Shown here: positions 6,830-15,686 of the stretch, in pieces
Position numbering within the stretch: position 1 is the stretch's first letter
How the letters are laid out: each line of letters begins with the position of its first letter
Assembly: GCA_964490745.1 (NCBI GenBank)
Contig: CAZBDT010000025.1
Coordinates: 1 to 22,708 of the forward strand
DNA length: 22,708 nt
Source: Litorimonas sp964490745
Lineage (GTDB): Bacteria > Pseudomonadota > Alphaproteobacteria > Caulobacterales > Maricaulaceae
Reading direction: 5' to 3'
Notes under the pieces: model-generated
Databases searched by the model: none
Told to the model about the DNA's origin: nothing
The model's input: only the letters and a program-made list of their open reading frames with translations
Program-made: the position numbers and the translations under genes

Positions 6830-8233
6830 TCAAGGTGAGGTTAAGCTGACAAAAGGTTTGGGGCCACGACGTCGGTTTTTTCTGACGAGCTGTGTTTCAG
6901 CGACGACAATAATATCAGACGCGCGTCGCCATTGCGGCAAACTACGGGGCAGTTCCTCTTGCGCGCGCTGTGCAAAGCTGAGAGCGCTTTGAACATCTCC
7001 AATCGCATAGAACCGTTCAGCCGTTGCATATTTTGCTAGGGCTGTCTCACCTTGGCGCTCATAAACGTCAGCTAGGAGGTACCAGCCATAAGAATTAGAC
7101 GGTTCAGTTTGGAGGGCTGATTTCAGAAGTTCGACGACTTTACTGTAATCACCCGGATCGCGCGTTTGGAGCGTGGCCTGTGCTAAAGCGATTTCCAAAA
7201 GTGGAGCGTCAGGTTTGAGTTCTAAAGCGCGTTTAGACGGTGCGATAGCGTCAATACCTTTCCCTGACTCATATAAAATCTGCGCCTTTAATTCATGAAA
7301 ATAAGGGTTTTCAGGTTCTTCTTCGATCAGGCTGTCGATCTCTTTTATTGCATTGCGCAAATCCGCTTGCTTAAAGTTTGCGACGGCTCTGGCATACCGA
7401 GCCGGTTGAGATTGATCTGAGAGTGGAAAACGCGAATAGACTTCGGCGGGGCCGTTCAAAAAACCACGTAGTTTGGCCTGCATCATCGCATGTTTATGAA
7501 TTTCTTCTGGCGTGTCCGTTACGTCGGTAAATTCAGACTCTTCCACACGCTCTCGCAGGGCGTCAATGCGGTCTGCTGAGAGAGGGTGCCCGCGGAAATA
7601 GGGATAACGTCTAGCCTGGCTCAATACTTCTTGCGCGCGAAATTTTTCAAAAAACTGAATAAGTCCTTTTCCACTTTGCCCTGTGCGTTCCATGTAATCG
7701 GCGGCATATTGATCGGCGGCAGATTCATTCACGCGTGAATAAGAGAGGGCTTCTAAAGCTCCAAATTGTTGGGATCCGCCCAAAACCAAAGCGCCGGCTT
7801 GACCTTCGCCCGCTAATATTGCGGCAAGACCAATCCCTGCGGCGATAAGCATAGACCCATAGGCACTTCGTCGCCCGTAATCTGATCTGACAATATGTCC
7901 ACCCGTTATATGACCGGTTTCATGAGCGATGACGCCTTTTAACTGGTTCGGCGTGTTGGCTTCTAGGATCAGTCCTGAATGCAGAAAGATGTTCTGCCCG
8001 CGTGTAACAAACGCATTCAGTGATGGATCATTTACGAGATAAATATCAACAGAGGAGGGGGTGAGGCCGCCTGCACGTAAGATAGGGTCGGTGAATTCTC
8101 TTAGCGTTTCTTCAATTTCTGTATCCCGCAGCAAAGATTGCGCATTGGCCTGTACAGCCGAAAACAGGACGCAAAACATCATGATAAAAATAGTCTTGAG
8201 GGCGGTAGCCCGAGATTTGAAACTGAGAGTCAT
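6830..8233 (-). CDS. M48 family periplasmic metalloprotease with TPR repeats (BepA-like)
   Basis: A 467-residue protein laid out like BepA/YfgC, the periplasmic chaperone-protease that handles stalled outer-membrane proteins such as LptD. A signal peptide covers residues 1-32 (core IFIMMFCVLFSAV, cleavage after ANA). The zinc motif is HETGH (His104, Glu105, His108), and the third ligand is probably Glu170 in the ExxAD motif NESAAD. Residues about 260-440 form TPR-like helical pairs (ARYARAVANFKQADLRNAIK, WYLLADVYERQGETALAKYA). It precedes the DsbA-like gene, and BepA substrates such as LptD need correct disulfides, so the pairing is functionally sensible (inference). A 129-bp gap separates its start from the end of rne. 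Confidence 0.93.
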   Translation of the reverse strand: MTLSFKSRATALKTIFIMMFCVLFSAVQANAQSLLRDTEIEETLREFTDPILRAGGLTPSSVDIYLVNDPSLNAFVTRGQNIFLHSGLILEANTPNQLKGVIAHETGHITGGHIVRSDYGRRSAYGSMLIAAGIGLAAILAGEGQAGALVLGGSQQFGALEALSYSRVNESAADQYAADYMERTGQSGKGLIQFFEKFRAQEVLSQARRYPYFRGHPLSADRIDALRERVEESEFTDVTDTPEEIHKHAMMQAKLRGFLNGPAEVYSRFPLSDQSQPARYARAVANFKQADLRNAIKEIDSLIEEEPENPYFHELKAQILYESGKGIDAIAPSKRALELKPDAPLLEIALAQATLQTRDPGDYSKVVELLKSALQTEPSNSYGWYLLADVYERQGETALAKYATAERFYAIGDVQSALSFAQRAQEELPRSLPQWRRASDIIVVAETQLVRKNRRRGPKPFVSLTSP

Positions 8234-8332
8234 ATATCCGATGTGGAACCTCTTAATTGAGCGGTCAAGTTACGCCCCTGTTAGACTATATGACAGTTAC
8301 GCGAGCGAAGCTGAATGTGGGCTGAGTTGATC

Positions 8333-8350
8333 AGGGTACTTGTTAACCCT
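8333..8350 (-). terminator. weak hairpin downstream of rne
   Basis: Just past the rne stop on the minus strand, AGGGT (8350-8346) pairs with ACCCT (8337-8333) around an eight-base loop. The stem is only five pairs and no T run follows, so this is a poor intrinsic terminator; transcription may continue into the M48 gene. Confidence 0.2.
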
Positions 8351-8362
8351 ATCCAAAACAGA

Positions 8363-11300
8363 TCAATCTTTCTTACGTCTCCACCACGCACGTTTTGTCT
8401 TTTTAGCCGGAGCCTCCGGTGTTTTTGCAACAGGCTCAGCTTTCTCAACAGGGGGTGGTGCTTTTGGGTCCTCAACAGCTGCTTTTTTCTCGGGTGCTTT
8501 GCGCGTGCGTTTTGGAGCAGGTGCTTTTTCTTCCAGAATTTCCGCCTTTTTCACAGGCGCTTTGCGTGTCCGCTTTTTAGGCGCATCCTCAACAACAGTC
8601 TCTTTTTCGCTCGTCTTTTTCGTCGCTGTGCTCTTGGCCGCAGTTTTTTTGACAGGCGCTTTTCTGGTTGAAGTCTTTTTCGGAGTAGATTTCTTAGCAG
8701 CAGGCTTTTTGGCCGGAGCTTTCCGCGTCTGAGCTGGCTTGGCCTCTTCTACCTCGGATGTGTCCGCAGTAGTTTCCTCAACTTTAGTTGTGTCAGTCTT
8801 TTTAGTCGGCGCACGACGTCGCCGAGTTGGTTTTTTTATCTCCTCTGGTTCAGTCTTTGCAGTTGGCGCTTTTTTAGCAGGTGCCTTGCGCGTTCGCTTG
8901 GGCTTAGGCGCTTCCTTGTTTTCAGCCTCAGTTGATGCATCAGCCTTCTTTGCTGGGGCGCGGCGCTTGCGCGTTGGTTTTTTAGCATCAGTTTCAACAG
9001 CTTCTTCGGCTTTTTTGACTGGAGCTTTGCGTGTGCGCTTTGCTTTCGTTGCGGGCTTTTCGATCGTCTCTTCAGAAACCTCTTTTTTCCGGGACGGCGC
9101 TTTCCGACGGGTCGAGGCACGGCGTTTAGGCTTTTCAGTCTCTACCGTTTTCTCATCCGTTTCAGCCATAGCTTCAACAGGCTTGTCTTTAGACTTAGCG
9201 GGCGCACGACGGCGACGTGTGCTTTTTTCGGCCTTGTCTTCAGACGCACTATCTACCGTTTTCTCGCTTGTGCCCTTGCTTTTGGCAGGTGCCTTACGTC
9301 TTCCGCGTTTAGGCTTTTCAGTCTTTGCCTCCCCAACTGTTTCGAATGTGGTTTCGTCAGATTTTGTGTCTGACTCTTGAGCTTCAGCGTTTTGTGCGTT
9401 TTCGTCTTTCCGAACTCTGCCACGTCCTCCGCGGCGTCCACGGCGTGAACGACGACGACTGGATTTGCGGCTTTCTTCATCGCTCTCATCTTCCGATGTG
9501 GGCGTTTCAGTTGAATCGGTAGTGTCTTCAGAGGCTTCCTTTTTAGCCTTTTTCTGCTTACGTTTCGCGGCGTCTCGCTCTTTCTTGAAATCGCGCTCAA
9601 TTTGGATCAATGGGTCTGCACGCTTGTCGTCACGCTTTTCGATGACTTCCAATTCGAAATGCGGACGGATGAGGGCGTCATCCCCGACAACTTCGGTGAA
9701 GACATCCGCGACTTCATCGACTTGTGTCAGCAGGTCGCGTTTTTCATTTAGGAGATATAGCGCAACATCGTGTGAGGTTTTTAGACGAATACGTTTGGCT
9801 TTGCCGCGGACAGCAAATTCTTCAACGGCGCGGATTGCGGCGAGGGCAGAGCTCTCAACTGTGCGTTTACGGCCAACACCTGAACAATGCGGGCAAGATG
9901 TCGTCGAGCCTTCGAGGAGTGATCGACGACGTCTTTGACGACTGATTTCCATGAGGCCGAACTGGCTAATACGCGAGGTTTGGATGCGTGCACGGTCTTT
10001 GGATATGACCTCTTTCATTTTCCGTTCGACAGCCCGATTATTTTTGTGCTCGTCCATATCGATAAAGTCGACAACGATCAGACCAGCCAAGTCGCGCAAG
10101 CGCATTTGACGGGCTAATTCTTCTGCGGCTTCGATATTTGTACGCAAAGCGGTGCGTTCAATATTCCGCTCTTTTGTCGAACGACCCGAATTTACATCAA
10201 CGGAGACAAGTGCCTCTGTTGGGTGGATGACAAGATATCCGCCGGATTTCAGCTGTACTGTCGCGTCTAATGAATTCTCGATTTGCTTTTCTGCGCCGTA
10301 TCGAAGGAATAGCGGGATTCCGTCATCATAATGTTTCACGAATTCAGCATGGCTCGGCATCAACATGCTTATAAACTCGCTCGCAGTGTCATAGGCAGTT
10401 TGACCTTGGACCAATATTTCCGAGATATCCTTATTGTACAGATCTCGGATTGAGCGTTTTACGAGATTGCCTTCTTCATGAATGAGGGAAGGTGCAGAGG
10501 ATTCCATTGTTTTGTTGCGAATATCGCTCCAAAGACGTGAGAGGTATTCGTAATCATGTCCGATTTCGGATTTCGTCCGTTTTGCCCCGGCTGTCCGAAC
10601 AATTACGCCCATCCCTTGCGGGACGTCCAGATTGTTCATGATAGATTTCAGGCGTTTCCGGTCAGAGCCATTCGAAATTTTACGAGAAATTCCACCGCCA
10701 CGAGGGGTGTTTGGCATGAGTACACAATAGCGTCCGGCCAATGACAAATAGGTTGTCATCGCCGCGCCTTTATTACCACGCTCTTCTTTTACGGCTTGGA
10801 CAAGTAGGATTTGGCCACGCTTGATGACTTCTTGAATTTTATATCGACGGCGAGAAATGCGTTTCCGACGTTTAGAGGCAACATTGACCTGCTCATCTGC
10901 GATCTCAGCATCTGTTTCATCTGTGGCGTCTTCATCGTCGGGATCTAGATTTTCGTCGCGCTCATCTTCCTGATCGTCGTGTTCTTCAGTCTCGTCTTCT
11001 TCGTTAATGTCATCCTCGTCGGATACATCTTCCTCTGCTTCGAGATCATCATCGTCGAGATTGTCGTCTTCATCTTTTTTTGTGCGAGATTTGCGTTTTG
11101 ACGCAGCCGCCTTGCGTTTTTCTTCCTCTTCATCGGCCAAACGCTGATCTTCCTCTTCCTGTTCTTTAAGCGCTTGCTTGTCAGCTTCAGGAATCTTGTA
11201 ATAATCAGGGTGGATTTCTGAAAAGGCGAGGAACCCATGACGGTTTCCGCCATATTCAATAAAGGCAGCTTGTAGGCTAGGCTCTACGCGCGTCACACGC

Positions 11301-11434
11301 GCCAAATAGACATTGCCGCGTAGTTGCCGCTTATTACGGCTTTCAAAGTCTAGTTCTTCAACGCGATTCGAATCGACGATCACGACCCGAGTTTCTTCCG
11401 GGTGGGCCGCATCTATAAGCATACGTTTGGTCAT
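8363..11434 (-). CDS. rne: ribonuclease E with acidic insert and long basic C-terminal scaffold
   Basis: The main endoribonuclease of mRNA decay and rRNA/tRNA maturation, and scaffold of the degradosome. It is 1023 residues. The S1 domain begins near residue 37 and is interrupted by a highly acidic, Lys-flanked insertion at about 86-185, resuming at RRRYKIQEVIKRGQ. Catalytic magnesium ligands are Asp413 (SVDVNSGRS) and Asp456 (VVDFIDMD). The zinc link is Cys514/Cys517 in TSCPHCSG. After about residue 610 the tail is disordered: an Arg-rich patch (RRRSRRGRRGGRGRVR), then 11 copies of an R-(K/R)-A-P-x-x-K motif from about 705 to 985. It ends with AWWRRKKD, like the Trp-Trp element by which Caulobacter RNase E binds PNPase. 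GGAG six bases before the ATG supports the start. Confidence 0.97.
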   Translation of the reverse strand: MTKRMLIDAAHPEETRVVIVDSNRVEELDFESRNKRQLRGNVYLARVTRVEPSLQAAFIEYGGNRHGFLAFSEIHPDYYKIPEADKQALKEQEEEDQRLADEEEEKRKAAASKRKSRTKKDEDDNLDDDDLEAEEDVSDEDDINEEDETEEHDDQEDERDENLDPDDEDATDETDAEIADEQVNVASKRRKRISRRRYKIQEVIKRGQILLVQAVKEERGNKGAAMTTYLSLAGRYCVLMPNTPRGGGISRKISNGSDRKRLKSIMNNLDVPQGMGVIVRTAGAKRTKSEIGHDYEYLSRLWSDIRNKTMESSAPSLIHEEGNLVKRSIRDLYNKDISEILVQGQTAYDTASEFISMLMPSHAEFVKHYDDGIPLFLRYGAEKQIENSLDATVQLKSGGYLVIHPTEALVSVDVNSGRSTKERNIERTALRTNIEAAEELARQMRLRDLAGLIVVDFIDMDEHKNNRAVERKMKEVISKDRARIQTSRISQFGLMEISRQRRRRSLLEGSTTSCPHCSGVGRKRTVESSALAAIRAVEEFAVRGKAKRIRLKTSHDVALYLLNEKRDLLTQVDEVADVFTEVVGDDALIRPHFELEVIEKRDDKRADPLIQIERDFKKERDAAKRKQKKAKKEASEDTTDSTETPTSEDESDEESRKSSRRRSRRGRRGGRGRVRKDENAQNAEAQESDTKSDETTFETVGEAKTEKPKRGRRKAPAKSKGTSEKTVDSASEDKAEKSTRRRRAPAKSKDKPVEAMAETDEKTVETEKPKRRASTRRKAPSRKKEVSEETIEKPATKAKRTRKAPVKKAEEAVETDAKKPTRKRRAPAKKADASTEAENKEAPKPKRTRKAPAKKAPTAKTEPEEIKKPTRRRRAPTKKTDTTKVEETTADTSEVEEAKPAQTRKAPAKKPAAKKSTPKKTSTRKAPVKKTAAKSTATKKTSEKETVVEDAPKKRTRKAPVKKAEILEEKAPAPKRTRKAPEKKAAVEDPKAPPPVEKAEPVAKTPEAPAKKTKRAWWRRKKD

Positions 11435-11844
11435 TATATTCTCCAGGCGCTCGCGCGGATCCCCGACGGAAAGCCGGTCGCTGCGAGGCGATATGTAAGG
11501 GTGTAAGTGACTGAGCCGACACGTTTGCTAACAAAAAGGCCGAGAAAACCGCACCTTTTGTTTTCGCTGTAGATCGCGTGACGGACATAAAAACTTTCGA
11601 TTTGCAATGCGGACAGGGCCGTCAACATTGTGCAATTTTGGAGCGAGAAGCGTCATTTAGAGCCTGTTTAATCCCGCATGTGTATTCATTGCCTGATTTT
11701 TAACGAAAGGGCAAAGCATTTGTCAGTTTGTTCTATGAAAGTCATGTAAAATGGCAATCTGACTGATTTTTCATCTGACAACTTGTATCTAAGTGATTGT
11801 TGATAAGACTTTATTCACCATAAAATCGTCATAGCGGTTCTATT
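11435..11844. promoter_or_regulatory. 410-bp divergent region: rne leader and amiC promoter
   Basis: No gene is supported here; open frames reaching into it are shadows. The rne side (11435-11640) is probably a long 5' leader. It contains an inverted repeat, AACAAAAAGG at 11530-11539 against CCTTTTGTT at 11554-11562, pairing with one bulged base. The amiC side is AT-rich and should hold promoters in both directions. RNase E is autoregulated through its 5' leader in E. coli; whether the same occurs here is unknown. Confidence 0.45.
11797..11826 (+). promoter_or_regulatory. possible amiC promoter
   Basis: TTGTTG (11797-11802) and TAAAAT (11821-11826) are separated by 18 bases and lie just upstream of the GTG at 11845. 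The -35 is only a partial match, and the predicted leader would be about 12 bases without a good ribosome site, so this is tentative. Confidence 0.2.
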
Positions 11845-12714
11845 GTGGTCCGTCTGTTATTCATATCATTCGTCTTGCTGATTCTTACCGGGCTCAGAGC
11901 AGACGCCTCTGTGCCGATCCCGAGTTTGAAACCCGGATCTGAAGTTGTCACGACACCTGTTCGTAAGGCGGGTGTACGGTATTTCAGTGGTAAAACACCC
12001 TATCCAGTCTTAAAGCCCGCATCATCACAGGCCATGATAAAACAAGTTCGAAAGCCAGTCATCGTGATTGACCCCGGGCATGGTGGGCGTGATCCCGGGG
12101 CAATTGGGCAGAACGGCACCTATGAAAAAACGATCACGACTAAAGCAGCGCACGAGCTTGCGGCGAGGTTACGCAAATCTGGACGATATACGGTTGTCCT
12201 GACCCGGACGAAAGATAGGTATGTGGATCATGACAATCGCTTGCGGAAGGCACGAACGTCTCAAGCAGATTTGTTCATCTCGATCCACGCTGATTCTGCC
12301 GGCAATAGTCGGACGCGCGGAGCCTCAGTCTATACGCTGGCAGATAGAGCAAAAGGGCGCTCAAAGCGTATTGTGAACAACCAAAACTGGATTTTGGACG
12401 TTGATCTGTCAGAGCAGAGCGATCCCGTCGGAGATATTTTGGTGGATTTGGCTCAACGGAAAACGAAGAGCCAATCTGATAAGTTTGCAGATATTCTGCT
12501 CGGAGAGCTGCAAGGTAAGACAAAATTGGTTGGTAATTCACATCGTCGCGCCGGATATTATGTCCTTTTGGCGCCTGACGTACCCGCTGTTTTGTTGGAG
12601 CTAGGGTTTTTGTCTAATGCGCAAGATGAAAAACTGTTGAAGACAAATAAGCACCGAGCCAAGATTTTGGCCGGGGTTGAGCGCGCTATCGACACATATA
12701 TGGCGCAGCGATGA
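11845..12714 (+). CDS. amiC: N-acetylmuramoyl-L-alanine amidase (Amidase_3 type)
   Basis: A zinc amidase that cuts the lactyl-peptide bond of peptidoglycan and separates daughter cells. It is 289 residues. A signal peptide spans residues 1-22 (core LLFISFVLLILTGL, likely cut near ADA-S). The Amidase_3 domain fills residues 72-285: zinc ligands His79 (VIDPGHGGRDPG), Glu94 (GTYEK) and His148 (FISIHAD), and catalytic Glu252 in LLELGFLSN. There is no N-terminal AMIN domain, so septal targeting must use something else. The start is GTG at 11845 with no strong ribosome site. It is followed at 78 bases by the class A penicillin-binding protein, an arrangement also known in Caulobacter, so wall synthesis and splitting may be co-expressed. 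Confidence 0.93.
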   Translation: MVRLLFISFVLLILTGLRADASVPIPSLKPGSEVVTTPVRKAGVRYFSGKTPYPVLKPASSQAMIKQVRKPVIVIDPGHGGRDPGAIGQNGTYEKTITTKAAHELAARLRKSGRYTVVLTRTKDRYVDHDNRLRKARTSQADLFISIHADSAGNSRTRGASVYTLADRAKGRSKRIVNNQNWILDVDLSEQSDPVGDILVDLAQRKTKSQSDKFADILLGELQGKTKLVGNSHRRAGYYVLLAPDVPAVLLELGFLSNAQDEKLLKTNKHRAKILAGVERAIDTYMAQR

Positions 12715-12774
12715 CAATGTCTTTCTGAAGCTTAGCCTTTATATCGCCTTAATGGCTCGCTACCATTTTAAAAT

Positions 12775-12789
12775 GTCACATTCCGTGAC
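12775..12789. repeat. short inverted repeat before mrcA
   Basis: GTCAC (12775-12779), spacer ATTCC, GTGAC (12785-12789), ending three bases before the first mrcA ATG. It covers the place where a ribosome site would lie and could be an operator half-site pair or a small hairpin. Five-base arms are short enough to occur by chance. Confidence 0.25.
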
Positions 12790-12792
12790 CAG

Positions 12793-15669
12793 ATGATTCG
12801 CCCTATGACCGAAACTATTTCTCCTAATTCTGCTGATGAAGCGCACACCACACCATCCCGTGGAGCAAAACTATGGCGTCTATTCAAATGGCTCGTTGGT
12901 ATTGGGTTCGTACTGGGGTTGATTCTGGCGATTATTTTATTTGTCCTCTTCGTCAAATGGACTCGCGACCTTCCAAGTGTTGAGAGCCTCTCTGAATATG
13001 AGCCACCCGTTATGTCTCGGGTCCATGCCGGAGACGGAAAACTCATTTATGAATTTTCAAAGCAAGCTCGCGTCTTTGTACCCGTCAATACAATCCCAAG
13101 GGAACTACAGCTCGCTTTTGTTTCAGCAGAAGATCAGCGTTTTTATCGTCACAATGGCTGGGACCCGATTGGCCTGACCCGTGCTGCGCTCTCTGCGCCG
13201 GGCAAAAAAATTCGGGGGCAACGCATCGGCGGTACATCAACACTGACGCAACAGGTCGCGAAAAACTTCCTCGTCGGTAATGATTACAGCATTAAGCGGA
13301 AAGTCCGTGAAATCGCCATTGCCCGACGCATGGAGAAAGCCTTCACCAAAGATGAGATTATAGAGCTCTATCTCAATGAAATCTATTTTGGTCGCGGCGC
13401 ATATGGCGTGGCAGCCGCGTCTTTAAAACATTTTGGTAAGCCCATGCAGGAGCTTACCTTGGCCGAAATGACATATCTGGCCTCTGTACCCAAGGGACCG
13501 TCTAATTACCGTTTGGATGATGAGCGTGGCTACCAGCGCGCGAAAAACCGTCAGGCCTATATTTTAGGCCGCATGGTCGAGGATGGCTATATCACACAAG
13601 AGCAGGCGGATGAGGCCAAGGCTGGCGAGCTGGATTGGACTCTACGTTTAGAGGGCGCTGAATATCTCGCATCAGAATATTTCGTCGAAGAAGCGCGCAA
13701 GCAAATTTATCAAATGTATGGCGAGGACGAGCTTTATGAGGGCGGTCTTTCGATCCGCACCACACTCGACACATCTATGCAATTAGAAGGACGTCGTGCT
13801 CTACGCCGTGGTTTGGAAATGATGGATCGCCGGCATGGATATCGCGGTCCGCTGACATCATTTGAGTCCATGTCGGATTGGAAAAAACAGCTGAGCGCTG
13901 TGAAGGCTCCGCTTGATATTGGCGATTGGCGCATGGCTTTGGTCATGTCTGTTAAGGAACAGTCTGCAGAGCTGCGTTTCGTCCCACCTGCAGATTGGCC
14001 CGAGGATGAAACTTATCCCGATGTCGACGCCAAAGGCACTCTTGCTCTCTCAGATATTGCATGGGCGAAAAAAGCGCTGCCCAAAGGCGCGGTCGGGCCT
14101 GATTTGAAATCTGTGAAATCAGTACTGAAAGCGGGCGATGTGATCCTTGTTCAACGTAAACCAACGAAAAAGGATGCTGACCCAACAACTGAATATAATC
14201 TGCGACAAGTTCCTAAGGCCAATGGTGGTTTGATCGCGATGGACCCGCATACGGGCCGGGTTTTAGCCATGGTTGGGGGCTACAGTTTTGATCAATCTCA
14301 ATTTAATCGCGCAACGCAAGCCAAACGCCAGCCAGGTTCGGCCTTTAAGCCTTTCGTTTATGCGGCAGCATTAGAAAATGGTTTCACACCCGCAGATCAA
14401 ATTTTGGACGCTCCTTTTGTCATTGAGCGCAAAGATGTTGAATGCGAGGAGACTGAACAGGGGACTTTAGCGCTTCGAGGGGCGCAAGAGGAGCGTAATG
14501 AAGATGATAGCGAAGATCCTGAAGATGATGAATGTGAACGTTTTTATAAGCCTGAAAACTACAATGCGGGTAATTTCTACGGCCTTTCAACGCTCCGTCT
14601 TGGTATTGAAAAATCACGAAATGCGATGACAGTGCGACTCGCCAATGAAATGGGCATGGCGCCTGTTATGGAGCTGTCAAAACGGTTCGGTATTTATGAT
14701 GAGCCGCTCCCTGAACTGGCATGGGCCTTGGGCGCTGGCGAAACAACTCTGTTACGACTCGCGACGGCTTACTCAACCATGATTAATGGCGGCAAAGCGG
14801 TTGAACCTAGAATTCTTGACCGCGTTCAGGATGGCAACGGTAAGACTATTTTTAATGCGTTCGATATTGATTGCGCTGAATGCGCTCAGGACAGCTATAC
14901 AGGGGCTCCACCTCCGGATTTGCCGGATAATCGTCTCCAAGTCATTGATCCGGTCACGGCCTACCAAGTAACCTATATCATGCAGGGTGTTGTTCAAAAT
15001 GGTACGGGTGCCCGCTTGAGGGCGCTTGAACGTCCCTTAGGTGGCAAAACCGGGACGACGAATGATAGCTTTGATAACTGGTTTATGGGCTTCTCCCCAG
15101 ATCTCGTCGTAGGCGTCTATGTGGGTATGGACACGCCGGAACAGATGGGACGTGAGACAGGTTCCAGCTCAGCCGTGCCAATCGTAAAAGATTTTTTAGA
15201 AACGGTTTTGAAAAGCCAATCGAAAGTTCCATTCCGCATTCCCGATGGTGTTACACTGACTCCTGTCAATCGTACGACTGGCGAACCTTCCTATATTGGT
15301 GCACCAGATTTTATTTTGGAAGCTTTTAAGCCCGGGACTGAACCAACCTTTGGTGCCTTAACCTCAACGATACGCGTAGGCTCAGGCACGGATTCACTTG
15401 GTGGTTTCTTCGGAGGCGGGCCTATTGCGCCACAAGAAGTGTCATTATCCGATGAAGGTTCTGAAAACACTCAAAACGCAGAAACGAACGAAGACGTTGA
15501 TTCTGATCTATCTGATATCTTGGATCGTGCAGAACGGGCTGTGAATAATGAAACTCCTGCGGAAGAGATCAGTGATATTCAGCCTGAGCTGCCTGTGGCA
15601 ACGCCGACACCTACGGAAGAAGAAGCTGACAAACCTGTCGAAAAAGCACTGGACGACGGCCTCTACTAG
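12793..15669 (+). CDS. mrcA: class A penicillin-binding protein 1A (transglycosylase/transpeptidase)
   Basis: A bifunctional peptidoglycan synthase of 958 residues. A cytoplasmic tail is followed by one membrane helix at about 30-55. The GT51 glycosyltransferase has its catalytic Glu113 in SAEDQRFYRH and the motif GGTSTLTQQVAKN. The transpeptidase has nucleophile Ser516 (PGSAFKPF, SxxK), Ser608-Arg-Asn and Lys752-Thr-Gly. Between the first two motifs is an unusual acidic insertion, about residues 552-580, bracketed by Cys551 and Cys581. A CAEC pair follows later. The C-terminal 110 residues are acidic, Pro/Thr-rich and probably disordered. A second ATG at 12805 (MTETISPN) is an alternative start. 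prfB begins 17 bases after the stop. Confidence 0.96.
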   Translation: MIRPMTETISPNSADEAHTTPSRGAKLWRLFKWLVGIGFVLGLILAIILFVLFVKWTRDLPSVESLSEYEPPVMSRVHAGDGKLIYEFSKQARVFVPVNTIPRELQLAFVSAEDQRFYRHNGWDPIGLTRAALSAPGKKIRGQRIGGTSTLTQQVAKNFLVGNDYSIKRKVREIAIARRMEKAFTKDEIIELYLNEIYFGRGAYGVAAASLKHFGKPMQELTLAEMTYLASVPKGPSNYRLDDERGYQRAKNRQAYILGRMVEDGYITQEQADEAKAGELDWTLRLEGAEYLASEYFVEEARKQIYQMYGEDELYEGGLSIRTTLDTSMQLEGRRALRRGLEMMDRRHGYRGPLTSFESMSDWKKQLSAVKAPLDIGDWRMALVMSVKEQSAELRFVPPADWPEDETYPDVDAKGTLALSDIAWAKKALPKGAVGPDLKSVKSVLKAGDVILVQRKPTKKDADPTTEYNLRQVPKANGGLIAMDPHTGRVLAMVGGYSFDQSQFNRATQAKRQPGSAFKPFVYAAALENGFTPADQILDAPFVIERKDVECEETEQGTLALRGAQEERNEDDSEDPEDDECERFYKPENYNAGNFYGLSTLRLGIEKSRNAMTVRLANEMGMAPVMELSKRFGIYDEPLPELAWALGAGETTLLRLATAYSTMINGGKAVEPRILDRVQDGNGKTIFNAFDIDCAECAQDSYTGAPPPDLPDNRLQVIDPVTAYQVTYIMQGVVQNGTGARLRALERPLGGKTGTTNDSFDNWFMGFSPDLVVGVYVGMDTPEQMGRETGSSSAVPIVKDFLETVLKSQSKVPFRIPDGVTLTPVNRTTGEPSYIGAPDFILEAFKPGTEPTFGALTSTIRVGSGTDSLGGFFGGGPIAPQEVSLSDEGSENTQNAETNEDVDSDLSDILDRAERAVNNETPAEEISDIQPELPVATPTPTEEEADKPVEKALDDGLY

Positions 15670-15686
15670 GACCATATCACCCCAAT

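Noticed and set aside
8340..9380. Long plus-strand open frames opposite the RNase E tail (130 and 213 codons)
   Set aside because: They are antisense shadows of the repetitive Lys/Ala/Pro coding region, with no ribosome sites and Ala/Phe/Arg-rich low-complexity products.
11358..11628. Minus-strand open frames upstream of rne
   Set aside because: Arg/Ser-rich products without recognisable features or good ribosome sites, in a likely 5' leader.
12796..12800. GATTC (CcrM-type GANTC) site at the mrcA start
   Set aside because: A single five-base site is expected by chance and does not support cell-cycle control.
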